Origin: Takifugu bimaculatus
Taxonomy: Eukaryota > Chordata > Actinopteri > Tetraodontiformes > Tetraodontidae
Reading direction: 5' to 3'
Assembly: GCA_004026145.2 (NCBI GenBank)
Contig: CP034993.1
Location: 16,279,171-16,343,170, forward strand
DNA length: 64,000 nt
Part shown: positions 1-11,576 of the stretch, piece after piece
Layout of the letters: each line of letters starts with the position of its first letter
How positions within the stretch are numbered: the stretch's first letter is position 1
Position numbers and translations under genes: made by a program
The notes under the pieces: model-generated
Databases searched by the model: none
The model's input: the letters and a program-made list of their open reading frames with translations, nothing else
What the model was told of the DNA's origin: nothing

Positions 1-406
1 TCGCTCTCGACAGCTTTCTCCTCCTCCTCTTTGTCCTCGTTGGCCGGTTCCTCTCCGTGTTGCTCCGGATCAGGAGCCGGGCACGGGACCGTCTGCCCTT
101 CCTCCGCCTCCACGCTCTCAGGCTCGTGCTGCCTTTCCTCAGCCGCCTCTGCATCCTCACAGGGTACATCGTCATAGTCTGCCTCTTCTTTGCTGGGAGG
201 CAGCAGAAGTTCAGAGGGGAAGTAGCTTTCGCCACATTCGCTCCAGTCGCCAGCGTACCGGTTGCTGGGGCTGTCCAGGCGGCCCGGGCGGGGCCGGAGA
301 ACCCCCGCCATATCCACTGTAGACAGGTTGAGGACCTGTGGACGCTCCTTTCTGCGCCGTAAAGGAGGAGCTGAGACCATGTCTGAGGAGGCCTGAGCCA
401 AGAAGG
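1..406 (-). CDS. SYDE2: SYDE2 exon 8, C-terminal tail (partial, runs off left edge)
   Basis: This is the last SYDE2 exon seen. It begins after a strong acceptor (a long pyrimidine run, then CTGCAG) and takes the one-base overhang left by exon 7. The frame is open to position 1 with no stop, so the C-terminus lies outside the window. It lies downstream of the RhoGAP domain and encodes a low-complexity tail. Recognisable blocks are KERPQVLNLS, then RLDSPSNRYAGDWSECGESYF ending near 190, then an acidic Glu-rich end with ADYDDVPCEDAE. The NRYAGDWS-CGE block is what I remember from vertebrate SYDE2 C-termini. Function of the tail is unknown. The exact acceptor is inferred from phase and pyrimidine tract; other AG sites exist a few codons downstream. 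Confidence 0.85.
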
Positions 407-3215
407 CTGCAGGGAGGTGAGAGGAGGAGGAAGAAGAAGAACAGGAGGAGGACTGGCCCGATGGATCCACAACTAGAGGATAAAGAGACAAAAACAATCT
501 TTGTCATTAAAGCTGCACTAATTAATGAACCCAGAAAATAACAGCATACACACACAGCAAGAACCTGCTTAGCTTAGCGTTGAGAAATCCTGCAGGAGTT
601 TCACGTTGCACCCAATCGGGCTTTAGCTCTACTAAAAATTGTGATATGTGTCGTAAATCTTAAAAAAAAAAGCTCAAATCATCCCAGAAGCAGAACATTT
701 GATGCAACATGAAACGCACAATCTTTGATCCTGTCAGGACTCACAGAAGAGTACGTGCAGCCGCGGCTCCGTTATCTTGATGGAGGACTTTTGTTTGTGC
801 TGTGATGATGATGCACGCTGCTTCTGGCCTCCATCGCATTAAGAACATACCAGAAAATGGCTCTCACGCTCTTTCGCACGATTATCATTAGCATCTGCAT
901 CTTCACAGCCATGGAGGACTTTGACGTATGGCTTGATATTTTAAGCCGGGGACTGAAATAACCCCTCCTGCAGATTTCATGGGAAGTGGCTGGATTTCGC
1001 AGCATTTAGTCTGATTGTCTCAGCATGAATTCCCAGACAGACCGATTAAATCGTTAAATTTCAAAACATTTCCTATTATAGTAAAGCCTTTTTGAAAAGT
1101 TCCAAATGTTGAGATGCGGTTGGACGATATTAGGTTATTAACTATTTATTTCAACTAACCACAACAATGGGGCAAACTGGGGACTGGTAGAGGGAAGAGA
1201 TGATAGTTTAAGTTTAAATAACAATGAACCTGCACTAAGAAGAGCTCACAAAATATCATCTGGATGCTGTGTGTCATTAATCTGCGCGACACACGCTCAG
1301 CAATCCACAAGTGAACGTGCGTCTATGTTCTCAAGGTCACAAACACACATGCTGAAGTCACATCACACTTCGTTGGTAACTGCCAGTCTGATTGTGGCTG
1401 TTGATTAAACACGCTTAACGATTAACGTCGACTATGTCTGGACTCGATGGAGGGAAAATCATGTGACCGTCCCAACAACAACAGGGACAGCGTCCACTCC
1501 GGGTACCTGTCTGTCTTTATCTCTGCACACCTACGAAATATCTTAGCTGTGATTCGACACTCGATTCTGAGGTTTATTTTCCACACGGACGTGGAAATTA
1601 TGATTCCTAAAAGGTTTTCAAACAATATTTCTGAACTGATTCATTCAAGCGTTGCCAAGCGTGGTTGCATGCCTCCCAACTCTCCTGAGGCCTGAAGACA
1701 CGAGCAAATTATAGCTGGGAAATTGCACCCGTTAATTATCCTCATTTAAAAACACAACAGCCGTGATTCACGAAAAATTATTCGGTGTCAGCAGACAAAA
1801 CGGAGATGGGAAAATAGAATCCGCCGCACCTTACGTGCTCTTGGATGTAGCGCGCGTGCACACGCGGACACAGACTGCACGAGAATGGAGTCTGGAGGGA
1901 GGAGGCTGCGAAAAACACCCCATGAAGTGAAATATCAGGGTGCCACTTCAGGGGCTGAGGTCAAAGGTTACGGCTGGAATGTGTAATTACAGTCCAGCCG
2001 CCCTGAGCTCAGAGATGGAGGGGGAAGTGTGCAGAATGGAGAGGTCAGAAAGGGCGTAAACAATAGCTCGGAGTCGGTCTGGAAGCTGACAGGGTTATTA
2101 CAGGTGGTTATAGGTGCCGGGCAGGTGACATCAGCAGCAGACGAGTGCGGGCTTCTAATGAGGACCGAGAAAAGCCTCCTCAGCAGACTACTTGACCTCC
2201 GTCGCTCCATCATTGTCTCCGCGCCCCATCCCTCCAAAATATCTCGGCACTTTTGGTGTTGAAGTTCCACTTCTCAGGCAAAGCTGCAATTATGGGATTT
2301 GCACACACTGACTCATTCAGCCGCTGCCTTTGGTCAGTCCTCAGAGAAGGCGGGCGGACGCCGTTCAGCCCCACGTTAATTTACTGGGTTGGCGCCGATA
2401 TCCCGGGGAAGCAGTTCACCGCGGGGGCCAGACAGGACAAGGTCAACTCATCAATCAGCTCATCAATCAGCTCATCAATCAGCTCATCAATCAGCAGGTT
2501 TGGTTGAAACTGAGTGGCAGCGAAGCCACTTGGATCCCCCGCTGGCGTGTACCTAATGAATATCTTAAATAAATAAAACACGCCGCCACAGTTAATGTGC
2601 AATTGTGTTCGGTCACTTGGCCACAACTGTGCAGCCCTCGTGCATTAAAAGAAAAACAGCTTCCTTTCATTTACCACACAATAAGCTCACGTTTGGGCTG
2701 AAGGTTGCGTCATGGACGTTCAGGCAGCCTCAAAGCCTCAAAGAGTGTCGACTGAATAGTGAGCAGAAAGAAAAGGACCCATTTTTTCATATGCTCTTCT
2801 GTCATCTCTGTCAACTCACAGCACCAACTTCCCCGAAACCCGATCATCTGTTCGCACAGCTGGAACCGAGCATCATTGCCGGCTCTGTCCCGGGTCACTG
2901 ATTTATGTCGCCACGGGGGCCACGCCTAAAAGTTTGACGCACGCTCAGGCTGAAGGGCCCGGCTGTGACTGGATAAGTGTGCGGTGATGACGCGCTCGCC
3001 TCCTGAGGGTCCACAGATGGTTGCTTCAGCCAATCGGACCTGTTTTAGTCGGGCAGCGGATAACCTCAAGCTTCAAAGCAGCACCGAAGCTTCTGGGTTC
3101 TGCACACTAATGCTATCTGACTGTAAATAAACGTTTCAAACCAAAAGACCTTCTGGAGCTCAAAAAACCGAGGTTGAAAATAGCACAAAGGAACCCGCGC
3201 CAGACACTCCCTCAC
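407..3215 (-). other. SYDE2: SYDE2 intron 7 (2.8 kb)
   Basis: Non-coding. It has a GTGAGG donor at its 3216 side and a pyrimidine-rich CAG acceptor at the exon 8 side. Its only distinct content is a four-copy 12-bp tandem repeat at 2447-2494. Short open frames inside have no recognisable domain. Confidence 0.8.
2447..2494. repeat. Four perfect copies of a 12-bp tandem repeat
   Basis: The unit ctcatcaatcag is repeated four times without a mismatch inside SYDE2 intron 7. Because the unit is a multiple of three it keeps all six frames periodic (Ser-Ser-Ile-Ser on plus, Ile-Asp-Glu-Leu on minus). That explains the spurious short ORFs here. Confidence 0.95.
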
Positions 3216-3447
3216 CTGGCCAGAGCTGGAGTAGGTAGTGCAGGACTTCGATGTGTTTTTTGAAGTGCAGCGCGCTGGCCAGCTCCTCCGAGTCGATGAA
3301 GACGCGGTTGGTGTGGCAGGACGCCTCCTGACGCTGGCTGAGCAGCACGGGGCCGAAGCACACCGCCAGGTTCTGACAAGTCATCTTGTTCACTTCCTGG
3401 TAGGACGCTACTAATTTTAGGTGGTCAAGAAGCCTCCGCAGTGTCAT
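3216..3447 (-). CDS. SYDE2: SYDE2 exon 7, C-terminal half of RhoGAP domain
   Basis: Acceptor ends CAACAG; donor is CCAG/GTGAGG. The exon encodes LRRLLDHLKLVASYQEVNKM, then TCQNLAVCFGPVLLSQRQEA, then a stretch ending in FKKHIEVLHYLLQLWP. The NKM-x-x-x-NLA-(V/I)-x-FGP-x-L block is the classic C-terminal signature of RhoGAP domains, including the Asn that helps hold the Rho GTPase switch region. Starts in phase 0 and ends in phase 1 (232 bp). Frame intact. The sequence is far closer to SYDE proteins than to other RhoGAP families. Confidence 0.95.
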
Positions 3448-3828
3448 CTGTTGCACAAACACAAACAAGACATGTCATTATTATGATTAGTAGCTGGGAT
3501 AATACCACTGAAAGCAGCAGAGGTTAACTGGGAAAATGTGCTTCCTGACTGAAGCCCAGAAACTCTTTTCAATTCAGCAGGAGAAAAAAAAGCCTGAACT
3601 TGTGCCAGCCTGCACAAAAGCTAGCAATAATATTTCAATATATAAGGGCATATTCTGTCTCCGACTGCACGTCGCGGCTAACATCGGCTGTAGGACGAGC
3701 TGTCAAACAACAGTGATCTGCAGAGCTATCATCAGTCTGTCATTAGCTACCACCACCACCACCACCACCAGTTGTCCTTTCGCAGTATAAGTGATTGAGA
3801 CACGGTGGGGAGCACTTGTTTTCCTCAC
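3448..3828 (-). other. SYDE2: SYDE2 intron 6 (381 bp)
   Basis: Short intron with GTGAGG donor and CAACAG acceptor. It contains a (ACC)n trinucleotide run at about 3748-3770. Nothing else is recognised. Confidence 0.85.
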
Positions 3829-4010
3829 CTTCTCCACCTCTGGCAGGCTGTCCAGCAGGCTGACGGTGTGCTCTGAGTCGGCCTGGTCATTCTCACAGCC
3901 AGCTACTCCGATCCGCAGAGGCCTTGTAGTCATGGACTCCAGAACTGCTTCATAGAGGTTCTTGCTAATCAGAGGGTAGGGCAGCTCTCGCAGGTAGTCT
4001 TTCAACACTC
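3829..4010 (-). CDS. SYDE2: SYDE2 exon 6, middle of RhoGAP domain
   Basis: Acceptor TTTCAG; donor GAAG/GTGAGG. 182 bp, entering with two bases and leaving in phase 0. Encodes VLKDYLRELPYPLISKNLYE, then AVLESM, a more variable loop (RIGVAGCENDQADSEH), and VSLLDSLPEVEK. The LK-x-(Y/F)-LREL-P-x-PL motif is diagnostic of RhoGAP domains; its Lys and Arg lie at the GTPase contact surface. Frame intact and phases match exons 5 and 7. Confidence 0.95.
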
Positions 4011-7000
4011 CTGAAAGAGAGGGAGAGCATGAAGAAAATACAGTAATATGCTACATGCTAGCAAGGTGAGGATATGTAAGTACACAATTAAAGCCTCCAT
4101 AAGCGTTTATTCTGAACATGAGGTTTCATGTTGATCCTGTGGTGTCTGCGGAGATGCCTGACCGGAGCTGGGTGTGACTGCAGACAGAAGGGATGTCTGT
4201 GACGGAACATTCACACCTGTGAATTTAGCTTCGGGAAAACACGCTAAGCCCGGGAAATATGGCAGCTATGTCTCTTCATCAGAGGGGCAGGGAGCTCGGG
4301 GGGAGGGGGGTAACTCAACAATCAGAATCGCAGCTGGTGGGGGCGAGAGCTCTTTGTGGTGACTCCCATTTCGTTGTGCCTGGAGCTGGATCAGTTTTCA
4401 CAGATACCCGGGAGGCTATGGCTGGTTACGCTCCAAACTACCGTCATTCCCGACTGCAGGGTGAGAAGAAGAGTTGTATAATTTTACGGGTTTTTTTTAT
4501 GGGGCCAAAATAGATGAACACGGAACCCAAAATATAACCCTCACATGCATTTTTATTCCTTGAATGAATTTTTTGCCCTATGCTGCAACACAACACAGTT
4601 GCTCTGCCGCGTCACTCCAGCTGGAACTTACCTGCCCAGTTATACACTCAAAAGTTGCTCATTGAGTTCTGAGCAGTTCAGTTTTCCCCTCACCTGCAGA
4701 CATTGTCAGGATTGGCTCATTAGGTCAGTATTAGATCCAGGTTGTCTAATTTATTTATTTTGTAAACTGACTACGGCAGTTGTTGTAAAATCCACATCCA
4801 CAGCCCGTCACACACGCGTTGAATTATAAACTATATTTTACACTCATTGTTTACGGAGCAGCCTAGCAGCTACTCATTAGCACACAGTTCAAAGTCCCAA
4901 AAGCCCAATTAAGTCACCTCAAGATGGCCTTTTGTGAGGACTAGTCAGAGACCTCCAGCTGCCGGGGTTACACAATTTTGTTTTGCCCTCCTATCTTATC
5001 AGCTGTTCAAACAAGCCGGGATAAGCGTTGTTCTGTCTCCGCCGTTTGCAGAGCTGAATCGAAGCGAGCTCTCCTCGGGAGGGTTATTCTCTATTGAGAT
5101 GCCAGAGATTGCTGCTTTTCAACACATGGTGCCTGTGCTAACATGTTTACCGTGTCATTTCCTTGGCTCTGGTAACAGTTTTTGTGTCTTACATTGTCAG
5201 TCAGCTGTGATCCTGCACAGCCTCCTCTTCTATCTGTATATGTTCGGTATTTACATTTCGCACTTGTGGATTAAGGCTAATCTCTTTTGGCCTTTATTTC
5301 TCTATAGATGTTGTAATTAGGGACAAGCATTATGCATTTCCTCTGGTGATTTAAGCAACACAGAAATCTCAAATATTCAAGTTCATTTCATGCCTTTCCT
5401 AAAGTTTTGGCTGCTAAATTTCTGGTAGAGGCTTCGCTTATGTAAGAATGTACATTTTGTTTGCTGCTAATAGACTTGGTCACATGACAGCAGGAGTCTA
5501 AAAGCAATGTGACCCCTAACCCTGACCCGATTCACAGAAATTCCCCAAAGTAGTGACACAATCCTGACTCAGATTAGAGCAGGCATCTGGAAATAGGAAG
5601 TCCCACTTTAGTGGAGGTATTTCTTACCTTCTATTCACAGCAAACTACAATGCGATTCACTATAAATCCACTCTCAACCTTGTGGCACAGTCAGGGGAAC
5701 TGAGCACGCCACTTAACACGCTAACTCGCTAATCCCGCTAAATCCTCGCTGCGCTCTTTAAGGAACCCAGAGACTTAAAAATTTCACCCTGCTCCTAACT
5801 AACATTGTCTTTTCTCATTTAAACAGTCCCATTTTTGCATATTTAAATGACAAGATTTCCTTTTCTAATTGACTGCAGCGCCGCACAGGAGAGCGCGCCG
5901 GTCAAATCTGAGATTATCCAGTGAAAGGAGCTAAAATCCAGCACAAGGTTTCCCAGTAGCCTCGGTTTCAATGTCTGTCATCATTTACACGCATTTGCTT
6001 TGTTTCCCTTTAGCTAATGACAAGCTGTTTAAGCGCACTTTACCCAGAAAATACACCGACCATTGTTGTACATAATCCCAATTCAGACCTAAAAAGCCTG
6101 GATTTTAATGCCTATTATAGTCATTTCAACATAAAACAAATAGGAAATATATACATATATAAATTAGGCATTAGTATGATATTGTGTTTATTACCAAGCC
6201 CTAAAAAACCCATCCTATATGCGGTACAGTGACAGTACACATGTACATGAAAACACACACACTCACACATGCTAAGTGGCCTTCAATGGTGGCTTTTCAA
6301 GCTTCACAAACACATCTCCTACTCTTCAAGCACACACTGGCATCCTGTGTCAGCCTGTAAATTAGCCAGGTCAGACTAACGCAGCTCCAGGCAAACATGC
6401 ACTTAGAACTTCATACAATGACGCTGTAAGGAAATATGTCCCCTGTGAGTGAGTCTCGCTGGGCCGTGGTGCAACCGTTGCATTTTGTTTGTGTTTCTGA
6501 TTCACGTCCGTCCTTATCTACAACTCAGCCGAGCTGATCTCCAGCGCAGATTAGACGGAGGGGCCGTCCTCCGGCTTCCTGTTGTCATTCTTTCTCTGGA
6601 GTTTTTGGAGATAATAATAATCAGTTTGTCTCGGGACAACAAGACATCCAGGAAACAAAAGAAAAACAGTTGTGTGATTTCATTATTATCTCAGCAGGGG
6701 GGAGATGAGGAGGATGAAGTGTGCAGATATGGTGTAGCTTAAACCCACACGCCGCAGACCCCCCCCGACCCCCTCTGTGCCGGGAAGACACAACAACAGC
6801 GGCACGGATTTGATACATGAAACACAATATCCAGTCTTTGGCTCACACGCCATGCACGACCCCTTTAACATACACGCTAGCCGGGTCGGGCTGAAACCAG
6901 TGAGCTTTTAGCTCATGCGTGCGCACACGCGTTTCCCTGGAGTGCTGAGAACACAGCCATTCGGGTCGATCATTAACCTGCTATGAGTCAGTGCCTGTGT

Positions 7001-7505
7001 TTACTTCCGTCTACGCGCCCCTATTGGTTCCTGATTCGGTAATAAACATACACACGCTCTGTGAAACATAAACACACACGCACAAGGTCGCGGGCTCAGC
7101 GTGTTTTCCCTGCAGGTGCCTCACTTCCGTTCACGGGCGAGCTGACAACGAAAACACGCCTGGGCGTCTGCTGATCTCACCCCAAAACGGCGCGGAGATA
7201 ACAGAAGAAAGCAATTATCATTCATCTTGCCGATTAAAACTGGCCCGGCAATAAAGAGAACCGACGCGGCAGCGTAATCGAGGCTTTTTTAAAGAGGAAT
7301 TCACACTTTTTCAGCCTCTAAAATGCGCCACCAAACGCTACAAGATGCACAATGCGCCAGGGCACGGCTCTACCTTTGACCTGTTGTTCAAACAAAGGGG
7401 AAGGTCACTACTCTTTTCAGAGCTGCCGTCAACGCCTCGCCTGGAGAACAAATGGGGGTTTGTTCTACGTCTGGCCCCATCCGTGCCGTCCTGCCAGCCC
7501 CCACA

Positions 7506-7522
7506 GCACTAGAGGGGGCCAG
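7506..7522 (+). promoter_or_regulatory. CTCF-like motif, forward
   Basis: The sequence gcactagagggggccag fits the core of the vertebrate CTCF site (CCAC-N-AG-(G/A)(G/T)GGC) with one or two mismatches. It lies in SYDE2 intron 5. Binding is inferred from consensus only. Confidence 0.35.
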
Positions 7523-8254
7523 AGGAGACGTACGTGCCTTGCTTCCCCGTTTGGTGGAGCATTTTACTGTGGTGGTTCGGTCAGCTTTTCCGCAGCCTTT
7601 GGTAGCCCTAGATGAGCAAAAGTCCTCCCCGACTGTGGGCACAGCGGCGCTGGTTCATGCTGGTTCTGATCCCTCAGAAACGTGTCAGTTTTCTGGGCTC
7701 CTGACCTGCAGAAATATCCCGACACCCACGCAGGCCTGCAGCGCTTTGTAAAGTGCTCGCCTGCTTCCCCAGGCCAGCCCAGGGTTCAGCTAATCCTTCA
7801 TGCGTGAGCCAAATACCATCTGTGTTTGTTCGGCAACAAAGGGGGCACTTGTTAATGACTTTCCATGTCTTCACTGGAGTACCGCCGGGGGTGGGGGGGA
7901 AGGGGAGTCGACCACGGAAAAGGCAAGTCAGGAAAGGCAAATGAAGTCCCGTAAACTGGGATCAATACCTGTGCTGTGTCCTCCAGCAGGGTTTGTGAGG
8001 CCGTCCTTTCAGTTGTGAAGACGGTGGACAAATATGTCTCCCCGTTTCCAGCCTTTGGACCTCACTGGTTCCACTGGAAGGGCCAAAACAACTGGAGCTG
8101 ATGGATTACTCATTAGCAAACTTCACCAGTCAACCCCCCCCACCCTTCCTTGAGCTACTGCCACTTCCAACTGAGATACTTCCTTCAAAAAAATGAGTTC
8201 TGGCTTTTGTTAGAACATGATGGAGGTTATATTTCCGCCGTTCCTACATCAACA

Positions 8255-8275
8255 CCCCCCCCACACACACACACA
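8255..8275. repeat. C8-(AC)n compound tract
   Basis: Eight C followed by an AC run. It is the reverse complement of the (GT)n-(G)n arrangement seen at 46969-47004 and 49809-49841. Confidence 0.9.
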
Positions 8276-9306
8276 ACACTGTCTCCCATGTTTACAGAGA
8301 GTGCGATAAAGAGACAAACCCTGTTTCGCTTTTCTTTTTTTCTCGCTTCCACTGAAATGTGATTTGAAACAACAGGTTGTGATTTGAAACAAATGAGCGC
8401 CGCACACTGAGCATGTTGTGCAAGCTTTGGCTTGAACTCTGATCTCTGGATAATCCCTTTCACTACCTCCTCTTTTAAATTAGCCGTGTGACACAGCAGC
8501 CCTCTTATCTCATCCACTGGATCTTCGCTTATTAGCCTAGTCTGACTTTACTTTGGAGGGACTCCAGTTTAATCCAATAATCGGCCTTTATATTTCAAAG
8601 GAGACACAACAACGCTGGGAGGAATTTCAAAAGAGAATGCTGAAATCTGGCAATATAAATGAAAAGTGTCAATCACCTGGAAGAGTTTTTGAGCCGAACG
8701 TTTGGTAAGAGTGTGCTTTAAGAATAAACATATAATTGAATCCCAGCTGGACATTTTTGAACATGCTAAACCCCGCATCTGCCGCCCATTCCCCCTCTCC
8801 CTGTCCACTTCCACCCGCTCTTCCATCTGCGACAGCCACTCGCTTGGTGGAGCAAATTTAGGCAGCGAGCGAAAACCAACAGTCCGAGCTGATGCCGGCC
8901 CTTTTTTCCTGGCCCGCTCAACTGTTAACTGTGGTCTTTGCCCTGCCATGCAAATGCGTGTGGATCAAAGCAAGCATGGTAGGACGACGCCTATGCGGGG
9001 GCCCCTTCCCAAAACCAACAGCGGCTCCAACAATGCCCAGGGGTTTCCGTGGTCTTCCTCTTTTTTGAGGGGAGAATCAAAAATCATGACCAAGTCATTT
9101 TCTCCTTCATAGTGACACGGCTGTTTTTCTATACAATAAAGAGCTGAGATTCTCTCAGTCGAGGAACCTTTTTAAACGGTCAAATATGAAGACAATTCCT
9201 CTGCGATGATACAAGGCGTTTATAAAAAAAAAAGTGTTTGAATAGGAGTAAAATGATGCAGAGCGTGTCTCAACCGCTAACCAGGAAAAGGAATGACCTG
9301 AATGTA

Positions 9307-9308
<2 letters not shown>

Positions 9309-9391
<83 letters not shown>
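9309..9391. repeat. (GT)n microsatellite, about 41 units
   Basis: Uninterrupted GT dinucleotide run of about 83 bp in SYDE2 intron 5. Confidence 0.98.
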
Positions 9392-9392
<1 letters not shown>

Positions 9393-10132
9393 CCTTCCCA
9401 TTGCTCTCTACTGTTGCTTGACTGCTGGAATGCTTTTACTACCAATGGCAGACTCACACTCGTACACATGTGCTGACCCATCTGTGTCGGACTCGCCAGT
9501 TCAGGCACGTTTGCTGGGAAAGTACCAGATCAATACTGAATCACTTCAAATATGTCCCGTTTGCTCTGTTGTTAATGCACAGTCATGTGCCACAACCTCC
9601 TCACACCCACTAATAACTTCCTTTATTCATTTCACTCATTTCAGAAATTTGGACAATATTTCTGAAGTATGATCCTCATATATGAAATATAAGTATCTAA
9701 GGACTTGTACTTATTTCTCCATGCACAGTGTATTTAAATGTTTGCCCACTTTTTTCATCCAAAAAACCCCTTCAAACTTTAAGTGTAAAAGAGCCCAAAA
9801 CGGAACCACTTCCTGTCCCTTAAATAAGAAACATTTGTTGCTTTACTGGGAGCTGGAATGCTTCGGTCCCCATCTATCTATGTAGTTTGCTGCCTCGGAA
9901 GAGTCTCTCGATCATCATTATTTCCGGAGCATCTGATTATTCTGGAAAACCATCATGAGTTTCAGCTTCTCGCGAAGGGTTTATTTGGGCTCACTTGTTC
10001 TAATACTGTCATGGGAAACACAATGTTTTTGTGCACTGGGTGTATTATGTAATATCCTAAGGATAAAAGGTTGTTTGTGAGACTGCAGGAAAGACCATTT
10101 AATTAAGAAAAAATCTGGTCTTTTTGTGGTAC

Positions 10133-10260
10133 CTGTGATGACGTTGACGTCAGGATACATGTTTTCACACAGCTCCACGGCGTAGCTGTCCCTCTCGAAC
10201 GCTTCGCGGAGCTCCTTCTTCACTGCCTGCAGACCCACACAGGCGGTAGAGACCCACCAC
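10133..10260 (-). CDS. SYDE2: SYDE2 exon 5, N-terminal RhoGAP with arginine finger; one extra base
   Basis: Acceptor TTTGCAG; donor ATCACAG/GTACC. Encodes VVGLYRLCGSA and then, one base out of frame, AVKKELREAFERDSYAVELC followed by ENMYPDVNVITG. GLYRLCGSA is the RhoGAP arginine-finger motif; the catalytic Arg codon is at 10243-10245. The frame breaks inside GCAGGCAGTG near 10226-10227, where one G too many separates GSA from AVKKEL. The exon is 128 bp, but its neighbours need 127 for phase 0 in and phase 1 out, which independently supports a single inserted base. As written the domain would be cut off within a few codons. Sequencing error is my preferred explanation. Confidence 0.9.
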
Positions 10261-11460
10261 CTGCAAACGCACACGTAGGTCGGGTGAACACAGCATTTGA
10301 ACTGACACTATTGATCAGACGTGCACTCAAACGCTGCAATCTGTGTGTTGATCTAAACAGGGCCGAATGCGTTGTTTCCTCTTTTAGCATGAGCTGAAGA
10401 TGGTTTCTTACAGCTTCCCACATTCACAGCACGACTCCTTAAACTCCCAATCATAAGTTTTGCTAATGTATTCTTTAAAATGATGGATTGTGACTATAAA
10501 ATCCTGCTGCTTCAGACAGCATTTTCCACACCCTCTAACCCGTTAGCGTCATTCCTCAGCATATTTGAAAGTTAACCATACTAAACACACTCGATGTTTG
10601 GCCAAACCACACTCAGAGGTGTGATAAAAACGTCAAATCCACCGCTGAATGAATAAAAACCGACGTCTTCTGAAAACTCTGCCGACACTCCGCCGTTTAA
10701 AATGGAAACTCGCCGCAGCTAATCTTCCACATTTCTTCACCAGAGTCTCGAGCGTGTGACCTCAGAGAACCATTTCCTTCAGACGTTGACATCCGATAGC
10801 TCAAACTTTGCACCAATGGCCTCCTTGTTATGTCAGGATTAGGCCCAGCTATAGACATACCATAATTTCTCCTACATGTGTCTGTCTGGTATGTGGCATA
10901 GCAGACCGGCTGGTGTGGTTGCCCTGGTAACATGTTAAGCCAGTGAGCTGTGAATGGCGTGCCGGGTCTGGTTCCACACACATTTGCACACACAGAGACC
11001 ACTGGCCTTACCGGGCTCCAGCGTCCCCCCAGCAGAAGTGCTATTTGTGGGCTCACCTCTGGCCCTAACCCTCCCACGAGAGGGGCAGAAGAGGAAGGAC
11101 TGGGCAGGGATTTCGGCTTTGTGTGAGTGTAAACAGAAGTCGCCAAGCACAATGAACAACAAGTCCATTCAGAGAAAAAAAGAATCTCTCTTTCGGGGGC
11201 AGACTGCAGCCAGTCAACAGCTGTTAGCAGAGAGGGGGCTCGCACGTCTCCCCCGTGGGTACCGGGCAACACCTATGCACCTATGAGCAGCAGCAAAGCA
11301 ACACGATGACCAGGAAAACAATCCCTTTGACGGAGATGCGGATTTCAGTGAGATTACAAAAGCGATGTGCAATCAATTATTATTTTTACTCTCTTAACGT
11401 GAACTACTTTCATCTGCTAGTGTATATTTCCAATGCATAGACCTAAAATCCTTTGAATCC

Positions 11461-11476
11461 ATTTATTATATATACT
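11461..11476 (+). repeat. Target-site duplication, left copy
   Basis: The 16 bases atttattatatatact are repeated without mismatch at 11561-11576. The matches stop on both sides (preceding bases c and g; following bases g and c), so the duplication is exactly 16 bp. Confidence 0.85.
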
Positions 11477-11560
11477 GAACTGAAGAAGCCTTCTGGATAG
11501 AAGGCGAAACGTCTTTAAAGAGAAGAAATACAGTCCAGTTGACAAAGAAAACTACCTTGG
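11477..11560 (+). mobile_element. 84-bp insert with hammerhead-ribozyme-like fold, flanked by a 16-bp target duplication
   Basis: The 84 bases sit between two perfect copies of atttattatatatact (11461-11476 and 11561-11576), as expected for a retroposed element with its target-site duplication. Inside, 11480-11486 reads CTGAAGA, followed by a perfect 7-bp stem (11488-11494 with 11499-11505, loop GGAT), then GAAACGTC at 11506-11513. CUGANGA, helix II, then GAAAC and GUC is the order of the hammerhead ribozyme core. UGAA before the core can pair with UUUA after GUC as a short helix I. One extra A (11487) separates the core from helix II, so activity is uncertain. Short elements of this kind are dispersed in fish genomes and recall hammerheads of Penelope-like retroelements; the family assignment is inference. 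Confidence 0.6.
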
Positions 11561-11576
11561 ATTTATTATATATACT
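11561..11576 (+). repeat. Target-site duplication, right copy
   Basis: Perfect second copy of the 16-bp sequence at 11461-11476, bounding the 84-bp insert on its right. Confidence 0.85.

Larger units (their letters stand above)
4011..10132 (-). other. SYDE2: SYDE2 intron 5 (6.1 kb)
   Basis: Non-coding. Holds a CTCF-like motif at 7506-7522, a C8-(AC)n compound tract at 8255-8275 and an 83-bp (GT)n run at 9309-9391. Open frames up to about 140 codons (for example 9238-9672) owe their length to the repeat and carry no domain I recognise. Confidence 0.75.

Noticed and set aside
9309..9391. Cys-Val and Thr-His repeat proteins read from GT/CA runs
   Set aside because: Dinucleotide microsatellites; the same artefact recurs at every GT/CA tract in the window.
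10697..11272. 191-codon minus-strand open frame in SYDE2 intron 4
   Set aside because: No family resemblance, no splice fit with SYDE2 phases, and normal SYDE2 continuity between exons 4 and 5 without it.
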